Assembly (NCBI GenBank): GCA_013400975.1
Contig: WBMZ01010234.1
Location: 124,001-188,000 of the forward strand
Length of the DNA: 64,000 nucleotides
Reading direction: 5' to 3'
Source of the DNA: Atrichornis clamosus
Taxonomy: Eukaryota; Chordata; Aves; Passeriformes; Menuridae
Shown here: in pieces, positions 13,371 to 25,500 of the stretch
Layout of the letters: each line of letters opens with the position of its first letter
Position numbering within the stretch: position 1 is the stretch's first letter
Notes under the pieces: model-generated
Databases searched by the model: none
The model's input: the letters and a program-made list of their open reading frames with translations, nothing else
What the model was told of the DNA's origin: nothing
Translations under genes and position numbers: made by a program

Positions 13371-15777
13371 TTTACAAAAAGATTGTCAGGGAACAGTGCA
13401 TCCTTAGTGCCATATGAATAAATGGATAGTGCTCCAGAAGACAGTGATAAAAAACCTGATATTGTTATTGCTGGGCAACAGCACAATACTGAAATCCAGG
13501 TGACAGTCTGCATGTCAGTGACAGAATCACAAGACCAACAGCTGATTCAACATAAAAATGAAATTTCATTTATAAAAAGGAAGCACATACTATTCTTTTG
13601 TTGTTAGAACAAGAGCATTCCACCTACTATCCTTTCTTCATCCTGCTGAAGAGCAGGTAGCACTACATATAGCACTTTTTGCTAGCCCATCTTTTTGTGT
13701 GCCTTTACTACAGCTTTCAGGAGGTGGCCCAATATCCATTATCCAAGCTGCCTTCCCTGGTAAGTGTCCATGTGTGTGACAATCTAGCCTTGAAACGTGC
13801 TGAGTATCTCATGCAACAGTTGATCTGAAACTCTGTGAGGGAGTTTAAAGTGTGATGACAGAAACAGTGAGGGAGGGAAAAGCATGTGGGTGTTAAACTA
13901 GCAACCACTCTTTTTGCTCTTAGGAGAGAAAGAACTGCTTTTGTTATGGTTTTTTGGTGTTTATCACAGTCAAAACGGTCACTGATACTCTGCAAGATGC
14001 TCTTGGTCCAAGTCCCAATCTGGTGGCTGACATTCATGATGCCAAATGCAAATTTCAACAATCAGTCACAAACAAAAATCAGGCAGAAAGGGAAAAAGCC
14101 CAGAGCTATTCCAGAGCTAGTATCAAAAGTCCTATTTCCCATTATCACAGACAGCGTTTGAAGAAATAAAGCTATTTTTTTCTCAATCAATTTACTATTC
14201 TGTTAATATGTGACAATGGACATCTTGGACTAAAGAATCTTAGCCTCCCTATATTTTCTGAACTGCAGTCACATATATTCTTGTGACTGAAGCACTGGGA
14301 GAAATGGAATGGATTTCCAATTTCCTCTCCTCTTCCAAACATGAACACTGTCAGCTGCTTTTCACAAGGGCTGATGAGACAACCAGCAATCAGCCTTTCT
14401 ATTTTCATCTCTTCAGGGCTTAACTCTTAAATGATGCAGCAGTGGCTCTGCTCTGCTTCTCAGCACAGCACTCAGAGAGTAACTGGTCCGGATGCTTATT
14501 CCAAACAGACAACCCCCCAAGAGTAGACATGCTATTATTTATGAAGTCTGCTTGCCCAGTGATTATTGTGGGAGGTAGCATCCTTTCACAGGTAGAGAAA
14601 ATGAAATACATTTGTTAGTCATGGATACTGACTGGCAATTTGATCGCTGCACCCTATAAGGTTTGATCTGACTGACCAATGCTGTAGAGGGCAATTGATT
14701 TAGACTCCTCTGACTGGAGAGCTGCAACTTCCTTTGCGTTAGCTGAGGTAATGTTTTCTTAAGAAGTTTTAATTCATGATAAGTTTTTTTTTCTGCTGTT
14801 TTGGACAAGTCATAAAATAAAAGAAACTAGAGCAAGAAGCCCTTTTAAAATGCTAAATGAATTATTTTTGCAATAATCCTTCTGCCTACAGTGATAATCT
14901 TGTCATTATAAAACCAAGTAAATCAATCATATTAACATGATTTCCATCTCTTTAGTTTTAAATGTTCAACCTTCACAGAGCCTCCCTGCAGATATTCCAT
15001 TCAAGCAGGGTAGCAGGGAACTAGGTGACCATATTTGTCACACAAAAGGATCAGAATCTACATTCTTGCCGTGTCTCCTTTTCACAAAACTACAGCCCAT
15101 GTCAGTACACTCCCCTTGTCGTGTTGACGTACATCCCCGCAGAGCCCACTGCTGAATGCCTTCTTACCACTGCTCTCAAGGCTGCCAGCTGGCCTGCTGT
15201 TATGTCAGACTTCTAATACACTTAAATCTGAGGACAGCACCACTAAGAGAATTCAGCATTCAATAAAGTGCCATTACATTGTTTTAATATGTAAATATCT
15301 GTATTTTTAAAGACAATTATTATGTGCTGGATTATATACATATATTTTAATTTAAAAAGACTGGACATTTTACTTGGAAAGTGCTTTTTGCAAAACTATC
15401 TTTCTGTGTCAGATATGGCTTTTTTAGAGGCTCAGACACTGCTTATGCAGAGGCATTTCAAAATGCTACTAAAGCGGAAATAGCGATAAAGGGCATTTAA
15501 ATAATTTGTTATTTGATTCTGGTAAATGCCAGTGTTCTGGATTTCCAGAGCTGGTGAGACATGGAAGCCTGCATCTTTCGCTTTCTGTTCTTAGAGAAGT
15601 CTTTTCTGACAGCACCCCACTGGAAAATCCAGCACGGATTCTCCTATTTGTGTGGAGGAGTCATACAACTATGATGACCTCTTGTGAGCTCTTCTGGCAG
15701 AATGGATGGAAACTCAGAGCTCAACGTAAGGCCAACCCAAAAAGTACCAATGTGACAAGTGGAATTATTTCATAGGC

Positions 15778-15794
15778 AAAAAAAAAAAAAAAAA
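15778..15794. repeat. A17 homopolymer
   Basis: Seventeen consecutive A residues. No recognisable retrotransposed sequence precedes it, so it is recorded only as a simple repeat. Confidence 0.85.
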
Positions 15795-16530
15795 TCAGTG
15801 TTGCCACTTCCTATGATCACAGGTGGCAGAATCAGGCCCAGAGTTACTCATGAACAGCTCAGTAGTTGACTGCTCAGATGCCTTCTTCTGGGAGTAGATT
15901 TAAAAAAAAATTCTTTATTTCACCGGCTTGATGTGAAGAAAAAACACAATTACCTTATTGTGAAGGAAGATGAGCCTATTCTCTGGCAACAAGGAACACT
16001 ACCAAAAATCTTCTGTGTCTGTATAACACATGCCTTAAACAGAAGTTGCCATGTAAAAATAAAATGAGCCTGTCCAAAACTCACAAATCAGCAAGTAACA
16101 AAGTGACTTTCCTCCTTACGTGAATGCATTGTCCGTCAATCCCAGCAGACACCAATGTCAGCTAAAGGGTGCTGATCATTGTTGCAAACATGAGAAACAA
16201 AAGCCATTTTTGCACTTACCCATTTAGCTAATTCACTAGTACTACACACTTGCATTGAAGGGTGGGAGAGCTTTACTCAGTTGCCAGTCATGAATTTTTA
16301 AAAAACATAGTTTTATTTTAATATGTATGATAAATCCTAGCAATATTAGGAGAATAATCTCATGGCTACAGATAAGCCTGTATCTCACTGCTGGCATGAG
16401 CAGGCTGAAAGGATGTATACTGTCCTTCTGTAACCTGAGGTCTGCTGGGAACTGACTGACCTCCCTAAAACCACAAGAATCAAGTTTGCTATTTGTCTCA
16501 GCTGAAAGTTAAACAAACAGGTGATAACAC

Positions 16531-17130
16531 AGAATCATAGAATGGCTTTGGTTGGAAGGGACCTTAGAGGTCATTCAGTTCCAACCCCTCTGCCAGGGGC
16601 AGGGATGCCTTCCACTAGACCAGATTGCTCAAAGCCCCATCCAGCCTGGCCTGGAACACTTCCAGGGTTGGGGCATCCCCACATTCTCTGGCAAACCTGT
16701 TTCAGTGTATCACCACCCTCACAAAAAATAATTTCTTCCTAATATCTTATGTAAACCTACCCTTTTTCAGTCTAAAACCATTCCTTCTTGTCCTATCACT
16801 ACCTGCCCTTGTAAAAATTTCCTCTACATTCTCTTGTAGGCCCTCTTTAGGTAGTGAAAGGTACTATAAGCCCTGAAGTCTTCTCTTCTCCAGGTTTAAT
16901 AAGCCAAATTCTCTGAACCTGTCTTCATAGGAGAGTGCTCCATCCCTCTAATCAACTCGGTGGCCTCCTCTGAACTTGCTCTGAGCCTAAGAAGGTCCAA
17001 GCCCTTCTTATGTTGAGTACCCAGAGTTGGACATAGCACTCCAGGTGGGGTCTCACAAAAGCAGAGTGGAGTTGGAAAATTGCCTCCTTCATTATAGGCC
17101 TCAATGTAGGCCAGGAGTTTTGCCCCTGCA
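16531..17130 (-). mobile_element. CR1 LINE 3' end, minus strand
   Basis: The left end carries the CR1 3' terminus in reverse (AGAATCATAGAATGGCTTTG, GGTTGGAAGGGACC). Reading on the minus strand, the 3' UTR leads back into the end of ORF2; within 17000-17100 the reading frame gives the CR1 pattern AFVRPHLEC-YVQLWVL. It is one of the least diverged CR1 copies here but is 5' truncated, so it is not mobile. The right boundary is approximate; minus-strand ORF2-like residues may extend to about 17180. Confidence 0.9.
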
Positions 17131-18594
17131 TGCATAGATGTAGATAGGCAGGAGTCATCACCTTCCCAAGCTCCCTGTCTTTCTCAACAGGCATCATAAG
17201 GTACTGTGGGGTTTCTATCTGTTTTATTTTCCCACAAACTGTGCTGGAGCCAAATGTACCCCAAATTCCAGCCTTTAGATTTCTCCAGTTTGCTAGCCTC
17301 CATAGGTCAGTCTTGACTAAAATGAGCTGAAAGCATGGAAATATCAGTTCTGCACATTGGAAGCATGAGAAGAAAACCACTGAAACTCCTTCTGGGAGGG
17401 CAATAGAAAGTAAAAAGTAAAGATAAGACTGCTGACGATCTCACACAGACACACACACAAGAGAAGGTACAAGAGGAGCATTTGGTGCCAGACTGTGCAG
17501 TCACTGATTTTAGACTGATAACTCACACAGCGTTAATATGGCACTGTGGGCTGTAAACTTCCCATGGACTATAGATTGAAGAGCATGTCAGACCTTGGGC
17601 TGGAAATCTCTGGGGAGGACCAGTGTGATTGAGGAAGAGACCAGTATGATTTACCAGTTAACCCAGGTCCCTTTGAGACAGCTTTATGTACCCATTATTG
17701 TTTCAGTGGTAATGTCCTGCAGGAGGTGCTATTTTCTGAGAGAAATTGAAAGATGACATTCAAAAATAATTCCCCAGGCCACTTCCTGCAAGTGATTTGT
17801 CACATTTTTTAATAAAATTTCCGTTCTTGTCATGCTGTGCTTCATGACATTACATACACAATTTTTCACTTCCTATTCATGATTACTGAAGGCTCACAGT
17901 CACAGAAGCACCTTAGTTATTATATTTTACAACAATAAAAATTGTTGGTAATCGCTTGCAATTTTTATTTAGTCAGTCGGGGATTTTTTTTGAACGAACA
18001 ACACTGTAAAGAACCTAAAGTTGATAAAAGTTTTTGCACTATCCATTTAAAAATGTAAATTATAACCTCGTGGACCATGATGAATTGTATTTTGCAAATA
18101 TGTATTTACAAAGGTTTTAATTATCATGTGTGGTGCATATATTTGCATGCAATTTGCATAATGTAACAACTGCCTATCATGCAGGCAATATCTTGGGTAG
18201 TCTTTACTGTGAAGATTCTTGATACGTTTGGCATGTGCAGATTTTTGTTAATGTAGTTGCTGCTTTTGTGCAGGAAACATTTTACCGCTCTCAAGGGTGC
18301 ACAGTGTCTGTATCTTGGAAATTCAGCAACCACACATATATTCTCCAAGGCAATGGCTGATTTTTCAGAAGGGGTACACATGCTCTCACCCCAGGCTGTC
18401 AAGTGGATTAAATCCTTGCTCTGTATGCTTGAAATTTGCAACACAAGGCATCATGAAAGAACGGTACCTTTTCCAAAGGAAGAACAAGTGTAGAGAAGAG
18501 TATCTAATTTTAAACAAACACACACAAATAGCAAACTGCAATCTTAGCATTGTGCCTCATCTAAGGTGCTCCTGGGCTCCAGTATCACAGAAAC

Positions 18595-18845
18595 GCAGAA
18601 TCACAGAATAAGCTGAGTTGGAAGGGACCCACAAGGATCAAGTCCAACTCCTGGCCCTCCACAGGACCATCCCCAAGAGTCACATCCTGTGCCTGACAGC
18701 ATGGTCCAAATGCTTTTTGAACTCTGTCAGGCTTGGTGCTGTGACCACTTCCCTGAGGAACCTCTTCCAGTGCCCAATCACCCTCTGGGTGAAGAACCTT
18801 TTCCTTACATCCAACCTAAACCTCCCATGACACAACTTCAGCCAT
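18595..18845 (-). mobile_element. CR1 LINE 3' end, minus strand
   Basis: It starts with AGAATCACAGAATAAGCTGA and GTTGGAAGGGACCCACAAGG, continues with CAAGTCCAACTCCTGGCCCT and the block ACCCTCTGGGTGAAGAACCT, all typical of CR1 3' ends in reverse orientation. About 250 bp remain and no coding capacity is left. Two open frames across it are chance products of the repeat. Confidence 0.9.
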
Positions 18846-19641
18846 GTGCAGCCAAATTCAAGATTTTTAACATCTTATACACACAAATCTGGAAACAGAG
18901 GTTTATCTTTGCATCTCTGTACCAGTTTTGCGGGATATTTTATCCCCTTGCTGCTGCCTTGCTTTGAATTATGTGCAAGAAGACTCCACCAAAGAATGAA
19001 TATGGATAGTAAGGATAGTAGGAGTCACTCCTGCTATGAAGAACTCAACTGTAATCCCTTTTCAGAAAGGATAAATAGGAAGAAATACTCCTGCTAAGAT
19101 TTCCATTCTGTTCAAAAGTTAGAGACTCAGCTCTTTTCACAGGATAATTCAAAATTTCCCTTCTGGGTCTATATTCTTAGGTGATTGTCTCAAGCCATCC
19201 CTTACTGTAACCATCTCATATTACAAAAGTTAAGAGAAATACACAGCATTTATAGACCGTTTTTCAACATAAATCAGATTTCAAATATGAAGATCTAAAC
19301 AGGACATCCTACATCTTGCATTAGGTTGCCATTACTGGTTTGCATATAAACTATTTTTCATACCTGCACAAGGTTTCTGCAGTGCTTTTTCCACACTCAT
19401 GCTTGAAAATTGAACCTTTGCACACATATTTGTGTAGGAACTGCTTATTGCTTTGACAGCCCTTTAATGAAGCTGTCTGTGTCTGCAGAGGAACTGGTAT
19501 CTGCGGGTAAGAGCCCACTCTCCATTCCGTGCCAAAGCACACTAAGATGGGCTCTGAAAAGCAGATTGAATAAAATGAAGAACAAAAGATGAAATGTGAT
19601 TGAACCCATGATAAAATCACAAAATGCATTAAGATATTAAA

Positions 19642-19822
19642 AAAAATTATCATCTATTAGAAGAATATTTCCCTAAACAACTGTAACAAAAATTATCATA
19701 TATTAGAAGAATATTTCCCTAAACAACTGTAACAAAAATTATCATATATTAGAAGAATATTTCCCTAAACAACTGTAACAAAAATTATCATATATTAGAA
19801 GAATATTTCCCTAAACAACTGT
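19642..19822. repeat. 46-bp tandem repeat, about 3.9 copies
   Basis: Units start at 19642, 19688, 19734 and 19780; each begins AAAAATTATCAT and ends CTAAACAACTGTAAC. Units 2 to 4 are identical over their length; unit 1 differs by one base (ATCATCTATT instead of ATCATATATT). The last unit stops after AACTGT. The near identity suggests a recent expansion and a likely length polymorphism. Confidence 0.97.
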
Positions 19823-21703
19823 TTCTACCAAAGCTATTTTAAATTTGTCCATATCTGCTATTCTCTCTTTTACACTTTCAGTGGATAATTGAACATTCAG
19901 ATGAATGTTTTTGAATAATATAATTTCCACTCAAATATTCATAAATCATTCGCTTAAAATAAGATATTGATATGGGAAATATCAAATTCATACTATGCTA
20001 GTGAGCCTCCTAAGCACCTAAACCATTCCAATGAGGGAATCAAGTAATACTTTAAGGCTTTCATAGAAAAAATAAAATTATTAAACTTCAGTAACCTACT
20101 AGCACAGCACTGTATTGTGTCTGCAAAGAACAGCACATGAGCTGCTAGCAAACCAAGAAACCAATGAGTAATTTGAATACTGAATTCACCTGAAAATCAG
20201 TCAATCTTTAAATGAACAATTGCTGAACATTAAACAGGTGTAATGCCTTGAATTTTTTTAAATAATCCATTTAGTTCAGACAATTCTCTTACACTTGACC
20301 TAAAGCAACTGTTTGACAGTATTTCAAAACATGTAAAAGTATTATTGAATCGTCCTTCTGCAATTATTGATGTCTTAAAGTCATAAGTGTTTATTCACAT
20401 TGTTATGTTATATTAAATGAGAAATTTAAGCACAATCATCTCATTGTCTAAACCAAATTTAGTTCAAGAACAGCCAGCTAACCTCCATACTTATAAAGAG
20501 TTTCTGCTGTAACAAGCACAGCTACACTAGGACAGTAGCAGCCTTTTAGGCAATTAGGTCTCTGGCATCCAGCCCATATTCAAACCAAGTATGTCTAGAA
20601 TATAACTGAAAATTATCGGCTATGTTGCTCAGAGGAACCACTGAAATGTGCCATCTTGTTTAAATGTACTTATTAAAGACTAGACCATGAGTTTATCATT
20701 CAGATTGTTCAAGTGTTATTCCTCCCAGGTGTCATGCTGGCATCGCTGAGAAAACTAGGATGGCAGATACTCACTGATGGTGAGGTTCACACAGACCCCT
20801 GCTAGCATGCAGAATAATGCTATAACATGGCATCCCATTGTAACCTCATTCTGTAGCATCTGGGGCACGGAATAGGCATGGCAAGATGCGTACTTAAATA
20901 CTGACTTTGCATGCAGCAATACCTGCCTACCTTCCTACCCATATAGGGATTGGAAAAAGCAGCTGTTGGAGCTTTTTTCTATTTAAAAATTATTACTATG
21001 CAGATTTCCCAAGTGTCAACATAACTGAAAATTTCCTAAAATTGGTAGGTTTCATTGTAAATTATGTTAATCAGAAGTGTATATTGAAGATTTTATGAAT
21101 GAAAGCGATAAAACTGACTTATCAGTTATAAACATTAATAAAAACTTTGAAGTGAACAGATGTATGTTTAGAAAGAGTGGAATGATTCACCAAAATCTTG
21201 CTCACACAAGATGTATTCTTATGGGTACTTGAAACACGCTTAAAATTGTAGGAGTTAAATAGTTCCATATACTTTTTATATGGTCAAGCCAACCTGAAAT
21301 TAAGTAAATGTACATTGAGTAAACCACTGACATCTCATTAGACAAAAGAAGAATACAAAGATGCATCAAAACCACAACTGAGAAGGCCTCCATTCTTCAA
21401 AGTGTCCCATTTACCAAATCATCAAATTAATGCACAGTATAATTAGATTAATTTCAAAATAGACAAAACAAATGTTTATTCTTTGTTAATTCTATATTGC
21501 AGATTGAGAAGGCATCTTTTTTTCCTTTTAAATCCCAAGTTGTACTTGAATGGAAAGATTTCTTCCAGGAAATAGATATGGATATCTTTTCTAATATCAG
21601 ACATTTTCCAATGGAAATTTGTCTTAATGATCACCTTACTCAAAAAAGGATAGGGCTTTGCTTCTGATGTAGAAGCTATGCTTGTTCTCTTTATTTATGC
21701 AAT

Positions 21704-21757
21704 CATGGAATAACTTAGGTTGGAAGAGATCCCTGGAGATCTTCTAGCTCAGGAAGA
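21704..21757 (-). mobile_element. Tiny CR1 3' remnant
   Basis: TCATGGAATAACTTAGGTTGGAAGAGATCC followed by CTGGAGATCTTCTAGCTCA is the reverse complement of a CR1 terminal segment. Only about 55 bp are recognisable. Confidence 0.7.
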
Positions 21758-22339
21758 TATATGGTCCATGCAATCTCCCTTTAAGTAATTTGTCTCATTC
21801 CTGTCATTTTCTTTGGGTCATTAGAGAAATTATGAGTCATGTAACTAGGGAGACAACAAATCTGCTACTATAAATCAAGTTTTACACTTTTATTTAGAAA
21901 GGCAAAACTCCTTTTATATTTCATTAATCTATTGACCCCAGAAAAATCAAAGTGTTCCCAGGATCAAATCCTATTAATTAGTGATGATATTACAACTTAC
22001 TAATGGAAAACTGAAGCAAGCTTTTTAAAAATAGAACCTGATTTTGTCCAGCTTTTGCACAAAGGCACAACTGTGAAAGAGTGTCTAAGCTGACTTTCCT
22101 CCTACGTAACACAGTGAAAGAGAACTATCTTTTCCTTTCATGAATCCATCCAGAGAAGAAGAATATGCATGGACCAACAGAAAATAGATACTTGTCAATT
22201 GCTTCATGCAGTATTGGGATAGGCAAAGAAAATCTGAAAGGCACTGTGCAGAAACTTCCCTTGAGTAAAAATGCTGCATTTACGGGCAAGGAAAGGTGGG
22301 AGAGTAAAAGCCAAATGGCATCAACTAAAGCCTGCTGTC

Positions 22340-22510
22340 AGGATCTGCATGAGCCAGCTGCTCCTTGAGGGCTGGGGAGCCAGGAGTTGAGGAGGAACCC
22401 AGGGCCAGGCAGGGCAGGGCCTTGCTGGCCGGGGCTGGGTCGTGTTGTGCCCAGGCCAGGAGAGCTGGAGAGACTCAGGTGCTGTGGCCAGGTTCAGCCA
22501 AGGGTTGAGG
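22340..22510. other. GC-rich stretch of unknown nature
   Basis: Between AT-rich flanks lies a G-rich block with repeated GCCAGG, GGGCAGGGC and GGCCGGGGCTGGG motifs. It contains few CpGs, so it is not a typical CpG island, and I do not recognise a repeat family. It may be an old GC-rich transposon fragment. Confidence 0.4.
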
Positions 22511-25500
22511 TCACTGGGCTGAGTGTCAATTGAAGAGCTGATTGATGCTGCAACAGAAGCATCCCATCTGTTTTCAGCTTTTTGAATGATTTTAAAAATC
22601 TCTTAAATAGAGAAAGGAAACATTGCCTTCTTAATGTTTCTATCCCACAAATACAATTGCTATGTCACCACAAATATGCAACACCTGTTGCATGCAGAAG
22701 ACAGAATGATCCTCATGATAGCAAACTCGACCATTGACATCTTCTGAAGAAAAGAAAGAAAAGGAAATTCAAAACCATGGTGAAGGTTGCAAGTTCCCAG
22801 TGTTGTTAATTCCTTTTTCTCTATGGCTGAACGATATGCAAAAGGTTAAGAATCAATCTCAAAGAAACCACTCAGAGAAATCTACTCTACCTCTATCAGC
22901 AAGCTCTGAAAGCAAATTTTAAAATCCATATTTATACACGAAAATCAGAAGAAACCCAATTACTTCTAGGGCTTCATAGGTTTTCTGTATTATGTCCTGT
23001 GAGCTGTAACTAAAAGAAGATTGCACAGTTGGTGCTACCTCAGGAGAAACCTGGGATGTGATTAAAAGCCAAACAGGCAGTGTGATTTCAGCCGCTTCCT
23101 GCTGTCTTAGAAAGGACAAATGTTTGAATTTTCCAAGGTGCCTTTTACCTTCTATTGATGGCCACCTGTTCTTAGCCCCCTACCTTCCTTTCTGCTCGAC
23201 TTCTGGTGCATTAAAACTTCTTTTTTTCTGTCCCTCTGAGAACTAAATCATGGGGAGTCTTAATGTGCCCAGTCAAGAAGAGTGGACACAAAGGACAGTC
23301 CTATAGAAGCCTGAGCCTTGAGGGAAAAGCAATTCCACATGGAGAAAATTACTTATCCCTCATGAATGCTGTGGGATTGATTCTGAATTCTCTAACTGTA
23401 ACACCTACTGGTAACACTGACTTATCTGAGGCATACTAAAGGAAATAAAGGAGCTTGCTCAGGAATAGTAAACATTGGTCAGTTAGAGAAATTAAGGAAT
23501 ATGAGGATAGTATCAAGGTCACTTTCATCATGGTGCTTTTAAGAAAGTCCATGGCAGGCAGAGCACATAACTCTTGGGAAAGAATGCAGACGTGTCTATA
23601 TTTTGAGTTTTTAAGAAGAGTGTATAAATACAAATATATAAAACCATTGGCAGTACAATAATTTTCTGAGTGACATTATAACTAAGAGAGAAGGGAGAGG
23701 AAGAAGGGAAAGTAGTGAATTCCTGGAGGACAGTCAATGCTATTTGAAATATAAATAGTTCATAATCTATCTGATACAAATTAATCCTATTTCCAGTTGT
23801 AAGAAAGAAGAAATATTCAACCTAGTGCCCCACTCGACAATATTTTGGAAACAATGCTGATGGAAATAACAGAAAAAAAATTGATACACTGTGAAATGCC
23901 AAGTTATGTTTTTACTTAAAATGGAGTTAAAATACAGGTCTCTACCAAATTAACCATTATTAAAAAAAAAATTACTATTTAATTAGAAAGAGTCATGTAC
24001 GTTTTAAATTTCTGCAGTGAACTTCCCTCTGTAGTTGTTATTGAGGGAAGAAGGAGGTAGGAAAGCTGTGCGGATGTGAAACTTATGTATCATCTATGTA
24101 GCAACCACAGATAAAAGCCGAAAGAGAATTTACATGAATGGGAATGAACCCTATTTGCCAATCAGTTTTCAGCTCGTGACACCTGCCTTTCAAGTCTTCT
24201 GTGTTGTGAGATAGGGCCAGGTACTCTCTCCTGGACAGTGATCCCCACTGTGGCCAAGCAATCCTTTGCCACCCCACCCCTTTCTCTTTCTCAGCTGCTT
24301 GTCTGTTATCTCCCAGTTATTCTTACTTTCTACACTACATGACCTTCACCCTTGCACACTGTCTAGCTAATGGGACTTCATTTCATGAAACCTCTAGATA
24401 TTGCTACGATTTAAGTGACAGAGAAACTTAAAACTTCTCAGCCACTATTCTTTGCATGCGAGACAATATCTCTGCATGCACAGCCAGCAATTGCACAGGG
24501 AAAACTACATTTTAATCCCTACTGAAATACTACAAATTAGAAGGATGCTGCATCAGTTAAAAAGAATTAGCCGTGAAAGATTGGCATTGTATTAGTGGGA
24601 ACTACATCGTTTTGGCAGAGGAAGAACAGAGCCATCCCTGGAAGACTGACCCAGTAAAACGAATGAAATGACTGTAATGTTATTTGTTTCCCTCAGCATT
24701 AGGCTTAACTGTGCTACAAGACATGTAAACGTCAATAAAATATAAATGCATGTTTATGTTCTGAATAACAATTTAAAAAAAATAAATACTTCTGTTTAAC
24801 AAAATTAGGACTTGAGACTATTGGTCATGGAGGTGCTTGAACTGTCTAAAATGTAGGTGGTAGAACACCGTAACACTTTTACTGTCAATTCGATTATAAC
24901 TTGAAAACTATATTTTTGCACAGAGAATAGAAGGGAAACAGAAATGATATCTTGCTGATAGAGTATAAAATATCCCACAAAAAGACAACACTCTGTCATT
25001 TTCTAGTCATGTATATACATATATTATTTATGTGTGCTATATAGTTCTGCCAGCTAAGGAAACAGGAAGGTAATAAAGAATTTTGGGGAAAAAAATAATG
25101 CAATTAACAGATAATGAAAGTAATATTTACTCGCTCAGTTTTTAGGACCTTAGAACTCAAAATCTGTGGACATCAATGAATTCCAGCTTAAGTAAGACCT
25201 TTTTCTCTAATATCCAAAGAGAGCAAAGGAATGCCTTTGTAATGTGTCTGTCTAATCAATGTCCAGAAATAGCAAGGAGTATTTTTCAGGGCAGGTTTGA
25301 CAGAGAAGTGTGTGATGGGAATTGGTTTAATAAGACAACCTTTTAAAATGGTATATTGAGGAAATCCTAAGAGAAGTGCATACGAGTATTCGACAGACTT
25401 CTCTGTAAAAACCTTTTTTCTCTTAAAAGAAAATAAAAATAAAATTCATGAAGATCAATAGGCAGATGAGACTCCCTTTTTTTTTTTTTAATGAAATCAC

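Noticed and set aside
13717..14061. 114-codon minus-strand frame considered as a missing GRM1 exon
   Set aside because: It has none of the residues expected of GRM1 segments adjoining the identified exon.
16952..17380. 142-codon minus-strand frame as a possible host gene
   Set aside because: Its C-terminal part is CR1 ORF2 (AFVRPHLEC...), so it belongs to the LINE fragment.
17440..17460. Short CA-rich run
   Set aside because: Too short and interrupted to be listed as a microsatellite; the same applies to 26198-26210.
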